Assembly (NCBI GenBank): GCA_021018995.1
Contig: CM037588.1
Location: 83,487,765 to 83,551,764, forward strand
Length of the DNA stretch: 64,000 nt
From: Chloranthus sessilifolius
Lineage: Eukaryota > Streptophyta > Magnoliopsida > Chloranthales > Chloranthaceae
Direction: 5' to 3'
Shown piece after piece: positions 31,877-43,822 of this stretch (its first letter is position 1; the number at the start of each line of letters is the position of its first letter). Below the pieces are notes generated by a model. That model made no database searches. It had not been told where the DNA came from and saw only the letters and a program-made list of their open reading frames with translations. A program made the translations under genes and the position numbers.

Positions 31877-33660
31877 AGTTGTTGCTCCAAGTGTGCCAAA
31901 ATTATGTGCATTATAAATCAATAATTAAAGAATGAAAGAATGCTAGGTTATATGGATGTTAACTTATGAAAGGGATATCAGCACATTTGGGGCTAACACT
32001 GGCCTGCAAGATCAGGGCCAATTGTAGTAAGTTTTAAAAGTGAGTATATTAAAGATCGTCCACAGAGAATTTGTCTGAAATATGAGATAGACCTCCAGAT
32101 CTGTGCTACCAGATCTGGCTCTATAATTATCTAGAAAGCAGATAAAAAGAGAGTGTTGGGTTTTGTCACGTTTAACTAAAAGCAAATAAAGAAAAGAACT
32201 AACTAACTGATCCAGATTCAAGTTGGGGAAGTGATTAAAATAAATCAAATGGAGAAATAATAACTTTCTGTGGTTTCGCCTTTGAATTTTAATGGAGAAT
32301 CTGCAACTAAACAGAGTTGATTCAATCTTCATCTGGCTACCAGCACAGATGTAAGAGAAATAAATCTGAATTAAGGAAGGGGTTTAGACTTATGGTTATG
32401 ATCTGTCCACTTAAATGGTCACAGATCATCCAATAGTTGTTGACCTATCCTCAATTCAGAACATGAACATCACTGCAAGTGTTGGTAGAAATAGGTTGCC
32501 AACGCTAATTAATAGGTAATGAATCAAGGAAATTGCATGCAAAGTAGTGAATCTAAAGGAGTCTAATGCACTAAGGTGATCAATAAGAACCCTTGACATG
32601 AATCCAATGGAGAAAACAGTTCTGACAACCTTTTAAATTCAATCTTACAATTACAGAGCACGGCTTTAGAAAGCCCTCGGACTAGCGCCTTGAATCCGAT
32701 CTCTTTGGAGTTACAAAAGCACTCTTAGCAACTCTCAAAAGCAAAAACAGAGGAAGAAATTACAAGGGTACAGATAGACTATCTCGACCGGAAGGAGGGA
32801 AACAGAGATGAAAACTCAAAATGGATGCCCCAATTGGGCAAATGTCTTCTCAATTTATAGCTTTCCTCTATCCTGCAAGGTCTGAATTGACCAATCAGAA
32901 GTGCTCAGATCTGGATTGCCCAATGGCTGTTGAGCACGGGGATCCAGATCTGTTCTGGCCAATGAAAATGCTCTGATCTGGTTCGGCCAATCAGGCGTTA
33001 GAAGCATCAATTCTGTTATGGGAATTCAAAAGTCTGTTTGAGCTTCTAGAAGTTCCCGCCAAGTGATTTCATCTTTGGGTTTTCACGTGGGAAAGAATAT
33101 GCCTTGGGTTTGTGCTTGGAATCTTCCTAATGTCTCTGCTTTTAATTACATTGAAGCGCATGCAGAGTTCTTGAAATGCCCTTCAAAGTGGTCAGAATCC
33201 TCAGATGCCATTTCACGAGTTTAAGGGTCTTTTTCAAGAAAGTAGTTTGGCTCCAGAAGTTCTTTTCGCAAAGTGTTTTCTTCTTTTCGCAAAGGTCATT
33301 CTTCTATTCGAGGAGTGTTTTCTTCTTTTCGCAAAGTTCAAGGTTCTTTGCGAATTGAAGAGATTCTTTGCGAATTGAGCTTTAGCTTCCATTCTTCTTT
33401 GCGAATGGATCCTTCTTCTTCTTCAGGTCTTTTCTTGCTCTTTTAGGACCTTTTTAGCCATTGCTGAGGCTATTTCTTCACTCCCTCTTTGAGTTTGACA
33501 TGCGTTGTCGGCTTTTTGATCATTTTAAGATGGTTTTCGGATTTGGACCTGTCTTTTTGGTTAGCTGCAATATGAACACTAAAGCACTTATTTAGTCTTC
33601 TCAAGGGTCTTTCAAGGCTCATGTTTAGGGGTGAAAAATGGTATTTTTCACTACTTAACA
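31877..33660 (-). mobile_element. Ath-2 3' LTR
   Basis: This 1784-bp LTR runs from TGTTAAGTAGTG at 33660 to GGAGCAACAACT at 31877; the last base is T where other copies have A. A TATA box lies at 32852-32859, the 32-nt hairpin at 32398-32429 and the second inverted repeat at 32095-32118. U3 holds the TTCGCAAAG motif array at 33262-33412. The 321 bp at 32012-32332 have the same shadow translation as 42757-43077 and 45606-45926, so these copies are essentially identical. Confidence 0.93.
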
Positions 33661-33673
33661 CACCCCCAAACCT
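33661..33673 (-). other. Ath-2 polypurine tract
   Basis: CACCCCCAAACCT is AGGTTTGGGGGTG on the minus strand, identical to the Ath-1 tract, next to the 3' LTR start. Confidence 0.9.
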
Positions 33674-35598
33674 AAGCTTTGCTAGTCCCTGAGCAAAGAA
33701 ACGTAAAAGCAAAATAAAGAGCCACTTTTGTAGGAAGCACAGGTGCATTTAGCATATGCAACAAGCCTTTTAAACCCCTAGGTGATCCCTAGAGGAGGAG
33801 TGAAGTCTCCTGAGGGTTTTCAGTGAAGGTACCCACAAACTTCTCCATGAAACAGTTAACATCAGTGCAATATTATCAAATGAGCAATCAAGGCGGTTAG
33901 TTACTCTTGAATCAATGATGAAATAGAAAATTTGATTATTGTTTGCACAGAATTTAAACATTTATAAACCTCATGAATGTTTCAATATTTCCAATCTGTG
34001 AACAGTCATAGAAAATCATACAAATGTGCAAAGATAAGCTCATCCTATGGATAAAAATTAGGTTATAAGTCATACTTAAGGTGCTCAAGTTCCAACCCAA
34101 ATACTCACCAGGGTATACTCTCATCAGTGTTTTTGTTGAGGGGTTCATTTTCACTCAAGCTCAAGAGCAGTTACATCTCCCAAATGGATCTGTAAGCATG
34201 AGCATAGGCATGATTCTTAGGCAATGGCATCATTGACATCTCCTCACCATAGATTGGGTCACTTCTCATCTCCACATGACAGCTCACTCAACTTTGGATC
34301 ACAAGGGCTTTTAATCTAGGTTTGTTTGTATGGTTTATGGAGTGAAGTTTCAAGGAAAGGCAATTTGAACAGAGGTTTGAATTTGAGAACTCAGGAAGTG
34401 CAGGAGATGGTTCATGACTCCACCTTTTTGAGTTTAGCTTCTTTCTTCTTCTTTACATTCACAGTGATCAGTTCTTTCTTTGATCTTGCATTTTTCAACA
34501 TAAGGTCCCTTTTTTTGCCTTTCTGCTCGCAACTTTTTCACATTGTTTGTCTTTTCTTTTCTCTACCATATTGCCTGTTTTGAGGTATTTTCTCTTCATT
34601 TTCTTGATGTTGCCCGAAATGGTCCATCTTCGTTCTTTCTCCTTTACCTCCTCAATTCTCGAGTGAGGGAAGGCTGAATTAGTTCCATAGGTTCAGTGCA
34701 AGTACTTTTGGGTATTTTGATGAAAAATTGTAGGATTTATGTACTCAAATGGGGTACAAACAGGCAGATTTTTCTTGGTTGGTTCTCATAGGTTCAAGTC
34801 ATTCCAAAGAAGGCCTTGATCTTTTCCTCGCTTCATGAGTCTTGTTACTTGTTTTAATTTGGAGTTTCCTAACTTCTAGTGGATCTAATGCCTCACCAAT
34901 CCTTTGAATCGTAAAAATTGCCTCATCACTCTTCAACAGAGATGGAACATATACGGTCTCAATTCTCACTCGGTATGGTCTTTCCTTGAGCTTTTAAGTA
35001 TATCTTGACCTTGTTCTCTTCCCTTTGACTTACTATGTCTTTGATACCAATATGTTTTTATGGTGTAATCATCATGGAAATGTAGAATATCGCAAGGTTT
35101 AGAATGTCTAAATTCTTGCAAAGAAAATTTTAAAATTTCCACATTGTCATGATTCTTAAGTAAAATAATTCATTTCCTGATTACTTAGGTGATTCATTGT
35201 CCTTAGGTTAACTATTCCTTGACTGACACACACACCCCAAACCTATGAGGAGCAAAGGTCCTCACCGGTTCAAAGGTGGTGGCATAGTCACAGTTATTAG
35301 GGGAAAACAGCAGAAAAAATAATAGCATGGAGAATTACAGAAAGCAAATTGTATGAACCAGAAATTTTACAGAAAATAAAAGAAACAGAGGGGGGAAAGG
35401 GAGTAAGGGTGAGGGGTTTATTTTTGTTTGTTTCTGAAGTAGGGGAGCACAGCTATAACAGAAAAAATTGCAAAATAATGAAAAATGTAACAATTAACAA
35501 GAAAAAATGGAATAAGAAAGAAAACAAATGATGAATTACAATGATACAAAAAACAAAAGATTTATACATTGTATTTGAGACTCAGTAGATGCAAACTT
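33674..35598 (-). other. Ath-2 3' untranslated region, no gene
   Basis: About 1.9 kb of non-coding sequence corresponds to the Ath-1 region 56277-58052. Shared blocks include CTAGTCCCTGAGCAAAG next to the polypurine tract and the AGGTGATCCCTAG block near 33780. Open frames here are short and not conserved in Ath-1. Confidence 0.75.
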
Positions 35599-38021
35599 TT
35601 AATAACTAGGATCAAAGTCAGTATCATAGATGGGTTCTATGGGTTCTGAACTAGAGTCACGGTCAGAATCCGAACTAGAATCAGTGTTGGAATCAGAACT
35701 GGATTTTGGTTTCTCAGGAATGGAGTTCTGGAGTTCAGTGTACTCTTCTGACTTGATCTTTCTGGTGAGGCCAAGGTGTTTGGTCAGGCTGGTGGTTTTC
35801 TTCTGTTCTTGAGCTAACTGATCTTGGAGCATAGCCACCTTGTGTTGCTCAGCCTTGACCAATTGGAATGTTCGTCCCACCAGATCCCTCATCTTCTCTC
35901 TCTCAAATTGCATGAAATGCTCTAATTTTTTGATTTTGGCCTCATAAGGGCTTCGGATGTAGGCCTCCAAATCGCCACTTCTTCACATCCCTACGGATGT
36001 AGGGATTTTCATCATGGCTTTGGGAGAGGGTGGCATATCTAGGGAGGGGATGGAGTGGTAGGGGACTAAAGGGGTCCACCTGGGGAGGGGGGTGGGGGTC
36101 CGTTTGGGTAGCCCTGGTGGTAGTGGAGGGGAAGCACTAGGACTTCTGGTCTGCTTGGGTTGCCTGTGAGGCAAAATGGAGAGCAGGGGTAATGGGGTAG
36201 GTGGTAATGGGGCATTAACGATCGGATGAGCTCCAATGTAGCATCGATTGTCTGCATTTGTTTGGAGCCGGGCTTGGATATTTTGGAGGTAGGTGAGGAT
36301 CCGGGGTGTAGGGAGTGTGGGGAGATTAGCCTAGAGGGATTGGGATTAGTGAGGTGGAGGTTGGGGGTAATGGGTGTGAAAGGAGGTGGGGAAATGGGTG
36401 AAAGGGGGAAGAGCAGGGATAGGTGTAGGATCTTGCTCCATGGTGTCAAATAGGAGTGAATAAGACTCTGTGGGGAAAGATTGGGGTGCAGAGGTCTGGG
36501 ATACCGGAGGTGTATTGGTTGAAGGGTGGTGGGAGTGTGAGGAGCGTAGGAGCAGAGGGGGGGAAGGGGATGGAGCAAGGACTGGGGTGGCTAATACCCC
36601 TAGGACCTGGTTATTGTTGGGGGAGATGGGTGGTGTTGGGATAGTAGGGGTGATAGGTGTGGTAGGGGAGTCCAAGATAGGAATGATGGAAGGTGTGGAT
36701 GATGAACCAGCTGAGATGGGTGAGGGTGTGAAGGAATAGGGAACCAGCCATTCAGGTGTAGGAGGTGCTGAGCCGGCTACCTCAGGTGTGTGGACTAAGT
36801 CTGCAAGTGGTGCAGCTAAAGAGCCGGGTCACCACAGGAGTTGGGCTTGTAAACCGTAGGGGTCAGGCTCGGCTGGTTGAGGCTCCTGACAATTTCCACT
36901 TCTGCATGCCCACCCACACTTTTAGGGCTTGGTTCTCTGTCATGCTCAGCAGCAAGAACTAGCTCTGGCTCAGGTGCTATGCGTTCAACAGCAGGCGCAG
37001 CAATAGGGGCAGGTGCCAGAGCAGGGGCACGGGCTGGTTCTCCTATTTCCCCCATTCTTCTTAACATGGCCCCGACTTGTGGTCCGTGCTTTCTTGCCAA
37101 AGTTGTGAGGAGTACCTCAAAGGGCTCTTCCCTATCAATGTCAAACTTGGCTCTTAAGAGGGCTGAAATTAGTCTTCCAAAGGGAGGCCGAATTTTCTTC
37201 CTTCTTTTCCTTGGCACTCACATCAGCCATTGCTTCCAGGATGAGCATGGGGGCATTAAAAAATTGCCCCTTAGAAAAGTGAAAGAGGGCTTCGAGGATA
37301 GGAGTTCACCTCTCTTGGGTATGCCCAGTTACATAAAAGCTCCCTCGGAGTATGGAATCCATTAGCAGATATTGCGGGGGCAGATCTCTTCTCATTATTG
37401 ATTGCCCAGAACCCACCATGCCTTGTGTCAAATGGGGCAGCCATGTTTACGAAAGAGGTCGCCTGTGAGCACCAAAGGTCCATCGGGGTTGAATTGAAAA
37501 GGTATCCCCGAGCATGCCCTATGTCCTCACCGTCCTAGGTCACAGTTATCTATGAAAATTACTAAGGTTGGCACGTCTGCAACATCTTCAGTGACCTTTG
37601 TGAGGTTTTGATACCACAGTTTTATCATCCTTGGATAAGTTTTTTCTGGTAATGGGGTGAGGATAGTGCTGAGAGAAGCTTCCCTGAGGTATCTTAGGGA
37701 TGGTAGGCAATCATGTTTGGAGGAGAAAAAAGTTTCATCCACCAATAGCTCAGGTATGAGCTTCTGGGTATCAATGAAGGGGTTAGGCAAAACTAAGTGA
37801 ATGGGTAATGGGGGCAGCTCAGACTCAGGGCTTGAGGCAGCAGGGGTAGGCTCCTCATGGCGTATTTTCTTTCCTTTTTCAACCCTATCTGCCTTGTCCA
37901 TTGAAAGCTTTCTCTTTGCAGACGTTTTTGCTTTGCCTTTGGCTTTTGGGGTCGATTTGGTTGCCTTCTTGACTGATGATTTGGGGAACATGGCAGCTAA
38001 GGATTTTTCAGTTTTTCCCAT
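35599..38021 (-). pseudogene. Ath-2 env-position ORF, frameshifted
   Basis: The minus-strand start is ATG 38019-38021 (MGKTEKSLAAMFPKSS). The N-terminal basic region and the domain with LPSLRYLREASLSTIL and DVPTLVIFID are continuous to about 37527. After that the homology to Ath-1 continues in several frames: 37483-37271, 37217-36816 with PFGRLISALLRAKFDID, and a Pro-rich stretch at 36675-36000. The C-terminus (35970-35599) is continuous. It contains a coiled-coil-like helix rich in Glu, Lys and Gln (KKLEHFMQFEREKMRDLVG), then an acidic Ser/Asp tail and DTDFDPSY. Some frameshifts may be consensus errors. Function is unknown and no membrane segment is seen. Confidence 0.8.
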
Positions 38022-38718
38022 ACTTAATTGACGGAGGAAAAAATGCTCCAAACACTGGCTAACACAGATTTAGATTTTTCTAAAAAAATTGAGCGAGAAT
38101 GGATAGAAAAAATACCGCGATCTAGGGTTTGTGCTTGAACTGAGTCGCTTTGTTTGTAAAGATCGCCCAACTGACAGTCTGACTTTGATCTCTGAAAAAT
38201 GGAAACGCTCAAACAATTAGGAACAAACGGCTGATATCCTTGTGGAGCTCGTGTGAGAAGAGAGTGAGCTAGGGTTTTAGTGGAGCGTCGCTCTGCAGAG
38301 AGTGTTTGCAAATACAAAGCTAACTTCAAAACGACTAAATATACTTGAAGCTAAAATCGCAAAGCACCTTTAAGTTTTTGAAAAGTTCCAAAAGCGCCCT
38401 TCTTATTACTTCGAATGGCAAAAGTGCCTTTCGACAAGTAGATAGCTTCAAAAGATTATTTCAAAGGACTTAGCTTCGTAACCGTCTATTCAAAAGGAAA
38501 TGTTATCATAATCAACTATTGAAAAGAACATCTTTGTTTTCGAGCGATTCATTGCGACTTAATCTTCTCGAATAGACTTTGGCCTTTGCAAAAAGTAATT
38601 CTTGCTTTGCGATTTGAACTTTAAGTGTAATTAAACTATGCGAAAAGGGAAAAGAAACAGAAACGGAGATATTCAGTAAAAACTATGTTGTACAAACATA
38701 ATATACAATTTTCTACCA
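38022..38718 (-). promoter_or_regulatory. Ath-2 pol-env spacer with TTCGAA/CTTTGCGA motif array
   Basis: No gene is present. The stretch 38345-38645 carries repeated short motifs such as ATCGCAAAGC, TTCGAATGG, TTTCGACAAG, TCTCGAATAG and CTTTGCGATTTG, the same family as in the Ath-2 U3 and the Ath-1 spacer. Several copies are degenerate. Confidence 0.55.
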
Positions 38719-39990
38719 TCAGATTTTTGGAGATTCGTGATGATGATGGATGGGCAAGACGGGCTCTGAATGTTGTCAATGCATGGCTTGAGCCTCGACC
38801 ATTTACCTTAATGACTCTTCCGTCATTGGGATCACGGATATCCACAACTCCCGAGGGGCAGCCTTGATGAGATGTATGGCCCTTCCCATCCGGATCTCAA
38901 TTTGCAGAAAGAATTTAAGTTTAGAGTTGAATAACCATACCTTGGACCCGGTATGAACTCTTTTCTCATTAAACTCCTATCATGAAATGATTTGACTTTC
39001 TCCTTATACAATGGAGCTTGTATAAGCATCCATCCGCAGCTCTTCCAATTCGGTGAGTTGAAGTTTCCTGTGATTACCGCAGGTTAGATCCATATTAAAT
39101 GTTTTAATAGCCCGTAAAGCTTTGTATTCTAACTCTCGGAAAATGACATGCTTTTTAGACCGATCTAAAAGGAGACATTCCAATTGGAGTTTTGTAGGTA
39201 GTTCTGTATGCCCACAAAGCATCATTAAGCTTAAAGGACCAGTCCTTTCTGTCCTTCTTCACAGTTTTTCCAAAATGTGTTTGATCTCTCTATTTGAAAT
39301 CTCCACAGCCCACCTGGTTTGTGGATGATAGGAGTGGCTACTCTGTGAGTGATGAGTACTTTTTAATAGAGAGTCAAAGCGTAAAGTGGCTCCCCATCAC
39401 TGATGATGGCTCTGGGGAATCCAAATCTGGAAAAAATGTGGTCTTTGAGGAATCTTAAAACCACTTTGTGATCATTGGATTTGGTAGCTATGGCCTCAAT
39501 CCACTTGGAGACATAGTCCACAGCTACCAAGATGAAATTATTTCCATTAGAAGGGGGAAAGGGTCCCATAAAATCTATGCCCCAAACATCAAACAACTCA
39601 ACTACCAGGATTGGTGCGGGGCATTGAGTTTCTTTTGAAATCTTGCCCGATTTTTGGCGATTACGGCAAAATTCTGATCTTTGTAAGGCATCTTTAAAGA
39701 TTGTGGGCCAATAGAAACCCTGCTGTAGAATTTTTGTTTGTTTTATTGCCGAAATGGCCTCCACAGGCACAATTCATGACACATTGACAATATGCCGAGA
39801 ATTCATGGTCGGGACACACTTTCGATCACTTAGTACGCACAATTCTTGAATAGATAAGGATCTTCCCAAATGAAATTTTTAACTTGTGAGGAAAGAAAAT
39901 TTATCCATTCGATTCCAATGTTGAGGAATCATCCAGAGCCAAGAAGTTGACTATGTTTGCAAACCAAGGATGTGGGTATTGATGGCAAAA
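38719..39990 (-). pseudogene. Ath-2 integrase
   Basis: Read on the minus strand. The catalytic core is seen at 39770-39363 with [18 protein letters not shown] and RAIISDGEP. The region after the second Asp, with the catalytic Glu, lies out of frame near 39310. The C-terminal part (39225-38719) has KLQLTELEELRMDAY and LRSGWEGPY. The stop is at 38719-38721, the same place as in Ath-1. The HHCC zinc finger (39840-39650) is frame-broken. Losses at CTG/CAG-like positions contribute, so the degree of decay is uncertain. Confidence 0.85.
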
Positions 39991-40559
39991 GTTGCTCATC
40001 GTGAAATGATTCATTAATGGGTAAGCTATCATCCTCGGTATTGAGAATTACGGATAAGTGATCACCACCACATTCTCCACTCCTTTCTTATCCTTAATCT
40101 GTAGATCAAACTCCTGTAATAGAGGCATCCTCCTGATTGATCTGGGCTTGGTATCCTTCTTAGACAGATGGTTCTTTAGGGCGAGTGGTCGAAACACCAC
40201 AATTTGTGAACCTAAAACATAAGACCTGAATTTTTCCAATGCAAACATAATGGCCGCGCTCTTTTCTCGCTTGTTGTGTAGTTGAGCTGGGCATCTATCA
40301 TGGATCTGCCTGGATAAGCTATGACAAGGGTAAGCTTATCCTTTCGCTGCGCTAGGACAGCTCCAAGGGCATAGTCTGATGCAACACACATCAGCTCGCA
40401 GGGCACTGAATAGTCAGAGGACTGCAAGATGGGAGCTGAAATCAAACATTTGTTGAGGACCTGAAAGGCTGTGATGCATTCATTAGTAAACACAAAAGGA
40501 ACATCTTGACACGATAAATGACAGAGTGGCTTGGAAATTTTCAAATCTTTGATGAACCT
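39991..40559 (-). pseudogene. Ath-2 RNase H
   Basis: The minus-strand frame 40544-40212 contains [20 protein letters not shown], with Val in place of the first catalytic Asp (Ath-1 has CDASD), and LNYTTSEKRA. The next frame, 40248-40048, has [17 protein letters not shown] and [17 protein letters not shown]. Two frame breaks separate the parts. Loss of the first Asp and the frame breaks would inactivate it as written. Confidence 0.85.
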
Positions 40560-41760
40560 CCTATAAAATCCTGCATGCCCTAAGAAACTTGATTTGCTTG
40601 ATTACGGGAGGAGGCAAATGTGCAATTAGATCAATTTTGCTTGGTCCACCTCTATGCCTTTATGGGAGACCACATGTCCTAGGACAATGCCTTGGTGACC
40701 ATAAAATGACTCTTTTCCACTTAGAACCAAATTGGTTTCTTCACATCTTTGCAACACCAACTTGAGGTGGTGTAAGCATTGGGAAAAGCTGTCTCCATAA
40801 ATTGAAAAGTCATCCATGAAGATCTCCATGAATTGATCAATCATGTCAGAAAAGATGACATACATGCATCTTTGGAAAGTAGCAGGGGCATTGCAAAGAC
40901 CTAAGCGCGTCCTCCTATACGCAAAAGTCCCAAAGGGGCAGGTGACGGTGGTCTTTACTTGGTCACTGTGGTACCAGGATCCTGTTGTAACCAGTACCCA
41001 TCAAGGAAGCGATAGTAAGCTTTGCCGCAAGCGTATCAAGGATTTGGTCAATGAAGGGAGGGGAAATGGTCTTTCCTTGTCATGGTATTTAATTTTCTGT
41101 AGTCTATGCAGACCCTCCATCCAGATTGTTTGTCCGTGGACATAAGTTCACCAGATTCAAATTTATACAAATGTGATGCAGATTTCTTAGGCACCACAGT
41201 GGGTGCTACCCAAGCGAGAATCTGAAATGGGGTAAATGACCCCAAAGATCTAGCAAACTTTCCTTCATTACCACTTCTTGCATGTGAGGATTCAACCTTC
41301 TTTGCATTTCTCTAGAAGGCTTGGCATCCTCTTCAGTGGATCTTATGCATGCATACAAATGGGTTTATTCCTCCTAAATCAGAATGGTCCGTAATTGCTT
41401 TCTTGTCTTTGTTTAGAACTACCAATGACTCCTCTTCTTGCTCCTTTGTAAGGGAGGAAGAAATAATCACAGTAGTGTTTGATGATCTCCCAAAACACAT
41501 ATTTCAGATTTTTGGGGAGCCTGTTTGAGTTCCAATTCGTTGAGAAAAGAGGGCAAAGGTACCTTGGTAACTTGTGGAAGAGGGAGAGGAGAGTCTCCAA
41601 GAGAGAGAACTTGATGATCGTTGGTGAGTGCCTTGCACAGCAGACTCCTTTGAATTTGATCTCCTTTTCTTTCTTTCTTAGTGGATTCCCAATCATTTTA
41701 AATTACGTGGTGGAGTCTTTACCTTGCGTAAATGTTTGTAAAGACTCCTCCACCACTCAT
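40560..41760 (-). pseudogene. Ath-2 reverse transcriptase
   Basis: Minus-strand fragments are collinear with Ath-1 RT. LPKNLKYVF and a degraded thumb-proximal linker are seen at 41696-41379, GWRVCIDYRKLNTMTRKDHF at 41245-41048, and the FMDD active site at 40809-40820 within FMEIFMDDFSIYGDSF. The connection GIVLGHVVSHKGIEVDQAK is intact here, unlike in Ath-1. At least four frame breaks lie between these pieces. Confidence 0.88.
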
Positions 41761-41892
41761 CAATGATGTCAACATGGAAACATTCCTCGGCCAGAGAATT
41801 GAGGTTGAGTAACATTATACACATTCAATTTAACTTTCATATTTCCAAAAGACACCTCCATGATGCCGGACTGCATTGAATGCATGCATTAG

Positions 41893-42578
41893 TCAGAGCC
41901 GGAATGGTCTTCCCGAATGTGACAGGGAAGGCGGTGGTACTTTGGTTGGTTCCATGTCCAACACCAAAAGTCGTAGGTAGAAAAACTTGTCTACTCCTAC
42001 CAAAACATCTTCAATCAACCCCATAGGTTTCCTTTCGGATCTGTAATGTAACACCACTTGAGTGGGTTTCAATTCTCCCAAACCTAGCTTCTCAGATGTA
42101 ATAGGGAAGCGAGTTGTGTTGACACTAGCACCCAGATCTAGCAAGGCTTTCTCAATGGTGGGCTCCCCAATGATGCAGGGGATTGTGGGGATTCCAGGGT
42201 CTTGCATCTTAGGTGGTGTTGCAATTGATAACACTTGGTTGATTTTCTCCACAGCAAAGGCCTTCTTGGATAAATGTATCCTAGATTGCCTTTTGTGAGT
42301 GCATGCCTCTTTGAGAAATTTTGCATAAGCAGGGACCTGTTTGATTGCATCAAGCAGAGGTAGATTAATTTTAACTTGCTTGAATGTCTCCATCATTTCC
42401 TCAATTTTTGTGTTTCCTTTGTCAAAAGGAGAAGCTGATTTCATTGCATGGGGAAATGGGAGATGAGGAACAAATTTCTCCTCCTCATCTTTTTCAACAA
42501 TTTTGTTATTTTTCTGTTTTTCATTTTTTTGAATTTTTTGATGTAAATCAACAGCCATATTGCTATCCAGCTGTTGTT
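41893..42578 (-). pseudogene. Ath-2 gag C-terminus and protease
   Basis: Directly after the tRNA-Asp remnant the minus strand resumes inside gag (QEQQLDSNMAVDLH), equivalent to QQEQHSDSSGVAVV of Ath-1 near 25535-25575. It then stays open for 222 codons through FPHAMKSASPFDKGN to the protease core LLDLGASVN (active-site Asp). Frame slips inside the protease near 42110 and 41950 alter the flap and the last part (SGRPFRL). At the sites where Ath-1 has TAG stops at 25604 and 25841, this copy encodes Gln. Confidence 0.88.
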
Positions 42579-42623
42579 CCTGTCACGCGGGTGACCCGGG
42601 TTCGATCCCCGGCAACGGCGCCA
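42579..42623 (+). other. 3' 45 nt of tRNA-Asp(GUC) with CCA, reverse-transcribed remnant at a PBS
   Basis: The plus strand reads CCTGTCACGCGGGTGACCCG followed by GGTTCGATCCCCGGCAACGG and CGCCA. This is the anticodon loop (GTC), variable region, T arm and acceptor 3' strand of plant tRNA-Asp, ending in CCA. The last 18 nt are the ordinary PBS complement. Here, unlike the other PBS copies, homology to the tRNA continues 27 nt further, past the position (A58) where reverse transcriptase normally stops on the primer. Encoded nuclear tRNA genes lack CCA, so this is cDNA of the primer and not a tRNA gene. The 5' half and D arm are absent. Confidence 0.9.
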
Positions 42624-42629
42624 AAAACT

Positions 42630-43822
42630 TGTTGTCACTCCACATGTGCCTTTTTTTTATGTGTATTTTGAGAACGAATTAATGAATAATAAGTTACATA
42701 ATTTTAAATTATGAAAGAGATATCAGCACATTGAGGGCTAACAATAGCCTGCAAGATCAGGGCCAATTGTAGTAAGTTTTAAAAGTGAGTATATTAAAGA
42801 TCGTCCACAGAGAATTTGTCTGAAATATGAGATAGACCTCCAGATCTGTGCTACCAGATCTGGCTCTATAATTATCTAGAAAGCAGATAAAAAGAGAGTG
42901 TTGGGTTTTGTCACGTTTAACTAAAAGCAAATAAAGAAAAGAACTAACTAACTGATCCAGATTCAAGTTGGGGAAGTGATTAAAATAAATCAAATGGAGA
43001 AATAATAACTTTCTGTGGTTTCGCCTTTGAATTTTAATGGAGAATCTGCAACTAAACAGAGTTGATTCAATCTTCATCTGGCTACCAGCACAGATGTAAG
43101 AGAAATAAATCTGAATTAAGGAAGGGGTTTAGACTTATGGTTATGATCATCACTTAAATGGTCACAGATCATCCAATAGTTGTTGACCTATCCTCGATTT
43201 AGAACATGAACATCACTTGCAAGTGTCTTTGTCAACTAGGTTACCAACGCTTAATTCGTGCAGGTAATGAATCAAGGAAATTGCATGCAAAGTAGTGAAT
43301 CTAAAGGAGTCTAATGCACTAAGGTGATCAATAAGAACCCTTGACATGAATCCAATGGAGAAAACATACGAACCTTTTAAATTCAATCTTACAATTACAG
43401 AGCACGGCTTTAGAAAGCCCTCAGACTAGCAGTCTTGAATCCGATCTCTTTGGAGTTACAAAAGCACTCTCAGCAACTCTCAAAAGCAAAACAGAGGAAG
43501 AAATTACAAGGGGTACAGATAGACTATCTGACCGGAAGGAGGGAAACAGAGATGAAAACTCAAAATCTGGATGCCCCAATTGGGCAAATGTCTTCTCAAT
43601 TTATAGCTTTCCCTCTATCCTGCACAAGGCTGAATTGACCAATCAGAAGTGCTCAGATCTGGATTGCCCAATGGCTGTTGAGCACGGGGATCCAGATCTG
43701 TTCTGGCCAATGAAAATGCTCTGATTTGGTTCGGCCAATCAGGCGTTAGAAGCATCAATTCTGTTATGGGAATTCAAAAGTCTGTTTGAGCTTCTAGAAG
43801 TTCCCGCCAAGTGATTTCATCT
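42630..43822 (-). mobile_element. Ath-2 internal LTR fragment 4 (joined to the tRNA remnant)
   Basis: This is the last about 1.2 kb of the LTR, equivalent to 31877-33076 of the 3' LTR; the outer 580 bp of U3 are missing. From about 42757 rightwards it is essentially identical to the 3' LTR. The U5 end at 42630-42756 is clearly different (TGTTGTCACTCCACATGTGCC against TGTTGTTGCTCCAAGTGTGCC), so this end came from another Athila subfamily. The U3 side joins gag at AAAGATGAAATC near 43822. A TATA box remains at 43598-43605. Confidence 0.9.

Noticed and set aside
32012-32332. A 106-residue minus-strand ORF that occurs identically at 32012, 42757 and 45606
   Set aside because: It lies in the LTR and is repeated only because the LTR is repeated. 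Other LTR copies break it and nothing supports translation. It is useful only as evidence of sequence identity.
42579-42623. A functional tRNA-Asp gene
   Set aside because: The D arm and 5' acceptor strand are missing and CCA is encoded in DNA. It is a cDNA remnant at a primer-binding site.
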